Positions 57,982 through 64,000 of a stretch of 64,000 bases of DNA are shown in pieces; the stretch's first letter is position 1; each line of letters opens with the position of its first letter. A program made the position numbers and the translations under genes. The notes under the pieces were generated by a model. It was not told the origin of the DNA. It searched no databases and saw only the letters and a program-made list of their open reading frames with translations. Location: contig MNCI01002989.1 in assembly GCA_015680685.1 (NCBI GenBank), forward strand, positions 92,338 through 156,337. Reading direction: 5' to 3'. Source of the DNA: Gnetum montanum (lineage: Eukaryota; Streptophyta; Gnetopsida; Gnetales; Gnetaceae).

Positions 57982-58479
57982 TGTAACATCTTATTCCTTG
58001 TTAATCGCATAATTATATTATTAATCATATAATTAACCTTCAAAAGAAGTGGTGCTCATTATGAGGAGTTGTAACTATTCACAGTACCCCTTAAGAAAGG
58101 GTTTGACCTATCACATTTAAGGCTAAGCTTAGAGGTCATATCAGCATAGAGTTATGAAGCCAGATTGGCAAGTTATGAGAGTTGGGTAAAGCAAGACAAG
58201 AAGGAACTAATCATCCTTTCGATCTAATGGCCCAACCATGGTGGCAGTGTTGGATTGCCTCTAAGGTTCTAAGTGTCACAGAAAGATAACCCAAGGTTGT
58301 TAACAGTGTACCCAATAATTCCATTAATAAAGTTATTGCTATTATATTTTCTTTCAATTTCATATTCATTCATCATCATTTTATAAGTTAAGCAAGTGAT
58401 CTGAATTATTTTCATGCAATTCAATGAATTTATGCCATGAACGATCATATTCATTAACATCTAAAAATGAGATGTTACA
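57982..58479. mobile_element. Candidate solo LTR or fold-back element with inverted ends
   Basis: 498 bp bounded by TGTAACATCTTATT and AATGAGATGTTACA, imperfect inverted copies of each other (13 of 14 bases). TG…CA termini suggest a solo LTR, but no convincing target duplication flanks it (agaaa / tttga). It cuts off the 5' part of the Penelope-like element. The 63-codon frame within it (58269-58460) is not supported. Confidence 0.35.
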
Positions 58480-58559
58480 TTTGATATTAAAAAAAAACCA
58501 TGATTCAAAAGCCAAAATGGAAGAAACAATGTAAAAATGCTATTAAAGTCTCATTATTA

Positions 58560-60725
58560 ATATCATAATGGCATACATCACAAAGAGAGGATATGGGAAG
58601 AGTGGACAAAGAGAAAATCAAGCATCCAATTTGAGAAGTTGAAGGAGATCTTTGACAACTTTGAATTAGGCCTCACATTCTTCCTTGGTAACATCATCCA
58701 ATTTGAAAAGTTGAAGTATATCTTGACATCTAATTAAATCGTCATAGAGTTGTCTAATGTATTTTGTGGTACTTTTGATAGCATCCTTTTCCTTGTCAGC
58801 CTTCATAAGTTCAGATTTTAATAAGTTAACTTAAAGGGTCTATTATGTCACATCTTCTTGACATTCCTTGTCCTTCCTCTATATGCATAAGATCAAGGCT
58901 ATAAGTATAAAAAAAGAAGAGAATATATATATAGAAACATATAATAAGATAGATTCATTGCTTATGCAAAGCCAATCATTTTCAATTTGAAGTATTCATT
59001 TAGAATTCAACAAGTGTTGAGCCAAGCAAGTAGCGCTCTCCAGTTCTCCTAATGAACCACCAACCAACACCAACTCATAATCACTTTTTAAGTCATAGGA
59101 TTTGAACTCCTTTAAGTGATATAACTTCTCACGAACAGAGTGTGGGGTATTCTTTACAATACAATCACTCAAACTATGAAGAAGAACAAGTTCCTCTTCT
59201 ATAGCAGCCACCATTTGTCCTAACAAGTATGATGAGCCCTTGGTTGTAATTGAGGAAGTCACACTAACAAAAATGGATCTAGAAACAAAGAACGTTGATA
59301 TGATCTATGGGCCCATAGTCACATGAAACCCTTCACTAGAGTCACCCTCGAAGACTGCACTCAATGAGATATTAGAGATGGGGTCGCAGTCCATTCAAAA
59401 CTAGACTTATGTGGAGAATCTCTCTCCAACTCTTAGATAAATTAGCGTTAACCCAAAGACACCTACAATACATAAGTAAGCATAACATAAGAAGAGAAAA
59501 AAAGAAGAAAGTATTCAAAAACCTTATAATTGATAATTATTACTTAAGTTACCTCTGGCCCTTTTCCTTTTTCTTTTTGCTTACCACTTAAAACCTTTCC
59601 ACTAGAACCTTGTTCATTGCATTGTTTCTAATAAAAAATGAGGAATAAAAAAATAAATATATATAAATATAGATATATAATAATAATAATGATACTATAT
59701 GTTTCATGATAAAACCTTAAAACTAAGTTGTATTGCTACCACATCATTGTCTTCTTAGCATCTTCCCCTCGTTCGATCTGCAACCCAGAGTTCACTATCA
59801 CATAATTACCATAAATATAAATATTCAATAAATAAGGAAAACATAAATAAAAATCAAAATTTTATATTTTATTAGACCCCTCTAGATTACAAACCTACGT
59901 GAGAGCTTCTTAGCCTCTTTTGGAACCTTCAATTTGAATCCTCACAACTTTTTCTTTTTTAAGAAACTCAGGCTATAGATGAGGATTGTGCAAAAGAAGG
60001 CTATTTGTGGAAGAATCATAGCTTAAAATTAATTTCATCATTAAGGGAAAATAGCACATGGTATAAGGTTTTGTTGGGTTTATATTAGTGGCGGTTGCAA
60101 GCTCCATTGCAAGAAATACAACAAAAAAATAAGAGAAGAACCAATCATACACCCTACCAGTTTTGGCACCATGAAGAAGGTATATTGCGTAAGAAGTGAC
60201 ATGAGAAGACTAGGAATTCCACAAAACCTTGCTATTTATAAACATACATACTTGAAAATTGACTTTGTTATTAAAATCAATTTCATAAAACTCCTTTCAA
60301 ATAAGAGTTAAAAGAGAAAGATAATTCCACATTTATTTTTTGTAAAAAGCCTTAAATTTCAATTGATTGCATATCAGGTTCAAAAGGATCTTCCCTAGCT
60401 TGAAAAACCAAAATATTTTGTATAATAGTAGGATTAATCACTAAACTTTCAAAAATCATTTTTGAAAGAGAAATTTTGTAGAGATGGTAAATATTACATC
60501 GGTCTACTATGAGGTCCTTGCATTGAGTAGTCTTGAAAATGTGGAAAACTAGTAACTGCAATAAGTTAGAAGTTTTGAGATACTTATAACCCTTAACATC
60601 TAACAACTACAAACCATATCGGTAGCCTCAACTACATTATTCTTATGTAAGATAATAGAAATAGATGCAAAGCTACCTAAGGTAGTGGAAGAAGCTTGAC
60701 TAGGATGCTTTGGAGGAGCCATGCT
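58560..60725 (-). pseudogene. Decayed gene-like region encoding coiled coils (unrecognised)
   Basis: On the minus strand, a start MAPPKHPSQASSTTLG (60722) is followed by an open 84-codon stretch (60352-60606), long AT-rich gaps and then helical segments: 58996-59262 (VAAIEEELVLLHSLSD…LYHLKEF) and 58620-58840 (LKSELMKADKEKDAIKS, DDLIRCQDILQLFKLDD). The last contains a repeat of LQLFKLDD/LQLLKLDA. It looks like a spliced gene or another transposon extra ORF; no domain is recognised. An AT-rich simple-sequence stretch lies at 59640-59700. Confidence 0.3.
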
Positions 60726-61162
60726 ACAACTTACTATGCCCAAGAAATCTCTCTACAACACCTATGTAAAAAGGGGTCAATTTGGGAAAAAGGACTCCAT
60801 TCCCAACAATTTATAGAGAATATTTGGAAACCCTTGTAACAATTGAAGGCACAGCTAATTGGGGAAAAGTGTAGTTACAATTTATATTAACATGTAATTA
60901 ATTTTTAATTAGTTTTTTAACTAACAATTACTATTCTTTATTTTTTAATTAACACATTCCATAAACCAAAGTTTTCATAATCCTAACACGTAGTGCTCTC
61001 CGAAATTATTCGAATAGTACCAATTTCATTGAAATCTAACTTATGGTCTGTGAGATATTACATTTCTTAATAAGCATGCCATTAATTAAAATTTAAAATT
61101 TCAACTTTAAAAAATTGAATGTTATTAACTTTTTATTTTTAGTAACTTCTTTAATTTTTACT
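60726..61162. other. AT-rich sequence without recognisable feature
   Basis: Mixed and then strongly AT-rich sequence between the coiled-coil region and the simple repeat. No open frame of note and no similarity to other parts of the window was seen. Confidence 0.5.
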
Positions 61163-61257
61163 TATATATATACATACATACATACATATATATAAGCTAG
61201 GAGTTGAACACATGACCTCATCACTAAGCTAGGAGTTGAACACATGACCTCATCACT
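61163..61257. repeat. TA/CATA microsatellite followed by an exact 32-bp tandem duplication
   Basis: (TA)n and (CATA)n at 61163-61193, then two identical 32-bp copies (61194-61225 and 61226-61257) beginning AAGCTAGGAGTTGAACACAT. The identity shows a very recent duplication compared with the decayed surroundings. Confidence 0.85.
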
Positions 61258-61769
61258 AAGAAGCCTTAATTCTTGCCTTGGTAACCATCTAGTCAACTTT
61301 TTAGGTTGTATAAAGTTATGACTATGTAAATATTTAAAAATGGTTATTATAATTTTTTTATTGAAAATATATTATTATTATTATTACCCCTTGGCGGTAG
61401 GGTAGGCAACTGCCAACCATTGTGGCAACCCAACAGCGTTGTTGTGGTAGTTTACAATGCAATGTCGTAGGCCATTATAGCTTGCCATAGCCATGCAATT
61501 GGTTGTGCCACAACATGGCCACTATGCGATCACCAAGTAATAAAGGATCCTTGTCATCCTCATAGTTGCATGCTCTCCCATCATCATTCGCGTGCGATCT
61601 TGCTAAGACTAGAAGTCCTTGCATGTGTCCTCTTACAGCTTGCTCCTACACATCCTACTATAGCCTTGTTGTGGTCGTGATGTGCTCCATGCCTTGCTAT
61701 TGCACATCCTACTATGTTCATGTCCTTCTAATTTTTTCAAGATGTTACTACCTGCTGATGAACACCACC

Positions 61770-62065
61770 AAAACCATAAAATCCTACCTCCCATGGGGCT
61801 CCATGGACACTGCTACTGTTGCAAAATCCTACCTTCCACACATAGCTTTATAGATACTGCTAGTGCTATAAAATTCTACATGAAGCTCTATTTACGCTAC
61901 CAACTTCATAAAATCCTACCTCCCACAGAGCTCCCAAACACCATTGGAGCTGTAAAATCCTGCATCCGACATAGATTCGTGGACACTGGCAATGCTATAA
62001 AATCTTGCCTCCCATGAAGCTCCATAGATACTATCAATGTCATAAAATCTAGCCTTCCACAAAGC
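61770..62065 (+). repeat. Tandem ~45-50-bp repeats (ataaaatcctacctccca)
   Basis: Six or seven degenerate units with the core 'CATAAAATCCTACCTCCCA' followed by a variable 'gagctccatggacactgcta'-like part. They precede the gag start at 62140 by about 75 bases and so lie in the LTR or leader of the Ty3 element that follows. Frames across the array (61566-61853, 61682-62017) are by-products. 61258-61769 holds no other supported feature. Confidence 0.65.
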
Positions 62066-62139
62066 TATGGAGCTCCATAGATGTATTTTTTTTCTTCGAC
62101 TTATTAATGTTCACAACCCATAGAGTGCATTGGAAAATA

Positions 62140-63250
62140 ATGGAGTCCTAAGTCAATGATCAAATGAATGCTCTTGAACAAAAAATTAATGAAATTACAG
62201 GTGTCCAAGAGGAACACCTTTAATTAAAACAATGGTTTAGGATAAATATGCAAAATATATTAGAAGAGATTAGGAAATTGTCTTAGAGTTTAGAAGAAAA
62301 ATGTTCAAAAGTTCAAGGAAAGATGGATTCCTTTATGGATTCCATAAAGCAATTAACTAATCATTTAACCCAACCTCCAAACCAAAATCAATATTTACTC
62401 AAAGACCATAATCAAAATCAATTTCCACTTGAGGATTATCACCAAGATCAATTCCAACATCACCGATACTAATACCAAGATCAATTTTTGCCTACGGATT
62501 AGTATTGAGATCAATCTTGACCTCTTGGGAAATAGGATGCCAACATACTTTCACAACACTAAAGAATGGAACCTAAAGGTGAGGGTTATTGGAATTGGCA
62601 AAATTCACTAAGAGAATCATTAACCTAGGTTCCTGTCAAAAAGGCAAAACTTTATCATTATGATGGAGCCCCTAGATCTACTACCAAGGTAAAATATTAG
62701 TTTGATACCATGAAGAAATATTTTGATATGTTGAATTTAGTGAGCCAAGAAAATTTAGTAGTCTCTTTATATTTAAGGGAACTTGTGATAATACAATGGA
62801 ATGGATTGAGATCTCAAGGCTTGATTACAAATTAGCTTACCTTTGTGTAGATTTTGAACAAAAATTTGTACCAGATTCCATTCTTAAGGAATGTAAGATG
62901 TGATTTGATTCATTAAGATTGGACAAACAATCCATAAAGATTACTACAAGGAATTCTATTATCTCTCCCAGTATGTAAGTCATCAAGATAAGGAAGAGTT
63001 GGCTTTAAAGTTCATTAGTGGACTACATGCACAACTGTGTCTCTAGACACATACACATAATTCCCAAATAGTTGATGAAGCATATAGAATTGCTAAGAAT
63101 TATGAGGAATCAAATCAATTATAAACTACAACCCTTTGACAAGCAATGGTAGAAGAGACACCCATCAAGAGAATTTGATCTAGATATTTTTCTTGTGATA
63201 AAGATCACTTTAAGCGGGATTGTCTAAAATTACAAGTGAGAATATAAAAA
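62140..63250 (+). pseudogene. gag: gag of a Ty3-type element (different family)
   Basis: ATG 62140. N-terminal coiled coil (VNDQMNALEQKINEITGVQE), then repeated NQNQF/HQDQF units (62385-62520), then the capsid: AKLYHYDGAPRSTTKVKY, FDTMKKYFDML, DKQSIKDYYKEFYYLSQYV and DKEELALKFISGL (63000). A zinc knuckle follows (YFSCDKDHFKRDCLKL, first Cys now Tyr, about 63185-63235). The pattern is that of plant Ty3 (chromovirus-like) Gag and unlike the Athila-like copies. Several stops and shifts. Confidence 0.75.
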
Positions 63251-63374
63251 AAAAATTAAAATATAAAAAATCCAATACAAATGTGGCCAAATAAAAGAGT
63301 CAAAGTACTACTACGATTGGAGTGAATAAGACTTTAGCATCAACAAAATCAAGTTTGAGAAAATTTTAACTAGC

Positions 63375-63468
63375 TTGAATCATTTTTTAAGGATCAATTA
63401 AGGGTTAGAATTTTAATTAGATTGAATTGTTTTTTAAGGATCAATTAAGGGTTAAAATATTAAGTATT
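63375..63468 (+). repeat. 47-bp tandem duplication
   Basis: Two near-identical copies (63375-63421, 63422-63468) of a block containing 'tttttaaggatcaattaaggg'-type sequence, just before the protease motif. Because 47 is not a multiple of three it shifts the gag-protease reading frame. Confidence 0.75.
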
Positions 63469-64000
63469 TTATTGACAATGGAGCAAGTGATAAGTTTATT
63501 TCACCAACTTTACTTAAGTCATTAAACTTAATCTTACCTTCTAAGAAAGTTTTTAAAATAGAGCTTCTAGATGGAACAACAATAAGCAAGCACACTAGGT
63601 ATAGAAAAATTACTTTTATGTTGCAAGATATTCCTTTTGTTGGTCAATTATTTGAATTTGAATTAGGAGATGTTGATGCAATCCTAGAAATGCCATTTTT
63701 GCAAAAATTTGATATTACTACCCATTTTAAAACCTGTGTTTTAAAAGTATCAATGACTGATAAAGTCAAGGTTTTAAGGAATGTAGGAACAACAAAGAAA
63801 ATTCATATGGTAACTATTAAGCAAGCTAACAAACTAGTCAAGAAAAGTGGTACTATATTAATCATAAAAGTAACTCAATCCTAGAAACTCTCTGACATTG
63901 AGATTCCAAAAGAACTCAAGAGTATAAGGATTCAGTATTTGGTGAAACTAAGGATTTACCTTCAAAAAGAATTGTTAAAAATTCCATTGACATTTTTCCC
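63455..64000 (+). pseudogene. pro: Aspartic protease of the Ty3-type element, cut by window end
   Basis: YFIDNGASDKFISPTLLKSL (about 63465-63525) is the retropepsin active site with DNG in place of D(S/T)G. Then come IELLDGTTI, the flap, LGDVDAILEMPFLQKFD (the usual ILGM(D/P)WL region) and a linker open to 63881 (63618-63884). RT would follow beyond the window. Confidence 0.75.

Noticed and set aside
55920-61260. Sequences like 'gagtttgaactaaagatctc' (about 55985) and 'gagttgaacacatgacctc' (61201) as tRNA or SINE box B.
   Set aside because: No box A at the right distance, no cloverleaf and no SINE tail could be made out.

Overview
The window looks like intergenic DNA from a large plant nuclear genome, most likely a gymnosperm (probably a conifer). 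The basis is wall-to-wall nested LTR retrotransposons, a Penelope-like element with a GIY-YIG endonuclease (among plants such elements are known from conifers), and an endogenous caulimovirus-like fragment. I see no intact host housekeeping gene and no rRNA, tRNA or CRISPR. Nearly all coding sequence is decayed transposon sequence. All coordinates and alignments were made by eye.

Layout. 1-16.28 kb holds two Athila-like Ty3 elements head to head: a minus-strand copy (LTR at 1-785, gag-pol remnant 1.7-6.0 kb, 5' LTR from 6103) and a plus-strand copy (gag from 7132, integrase ending near 13.01 kb). A Copia LTR (1090-1675) interrupts the first. A 2.7-kb fragment with movement-protein-like and coat-protein-like coding regions of a plant pararetrovirus (13017-15760) interrupts the second. 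Inside the second copy, the stretch between two single N bases (9399 and 9757) is back to front, almost certainly an assembly error.

16.28-33.8 kb holds a minus-strand Tat/Ogre-like Ty3 element: LTR-like end 16.28-19 kb, integrase, archaeal-type second RNase H, RNase H and RT at 19.3-22.8 kb, protease at 28.9-29.5 kb, gag up to 32.66 kb. Between protease and RT, where Ogre-type elements carry an intron, lies about 6 kb containing a complete antisense (plus-strand) eight-exon gene with its own TATA box. Its exons 2-8 keep phase perfectly across six short introns. The protein has an FCP1/NIF-phosphatase-like domain without its catalytic aspartates, a long unrecognised middle and a coiled coil. 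Its first intron is filled with a 12-unit, exactly 40-bp array of covarying hairpins and a 9-unit ~33-bp palindromic derivative. Three clusters of another mini-hairpin (A, B, C) sit at the edges of this cassette and after the integrase. A second partial copy of the antisense gene, with introns in the same places, lies at 32.9-33.8 kb. This gene with its hairpin arrays is the best candidate for an undescribed system.

33.8-55.44 kb is a stack of Athila-like elements carrying a coiled-coil extra ORF downstream of integrase. One full-length 13.1-kb copy (36146-49289; LTRs at both ends, tRNA-Asp-type primer site, 5-bp target duplication TAGGT) has inserted into the extra ORF of another. 55.4-58 kb has a gag-like scrap and the Penelope-like element (minus). 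58-60.7 kb has a possible solo LTR and a decayed coiled-coil gene of unknown origin. 61-64 kb has tandem repeats and the start of a plus-strand Ty3 element (gag, protease) cut by the window edge.
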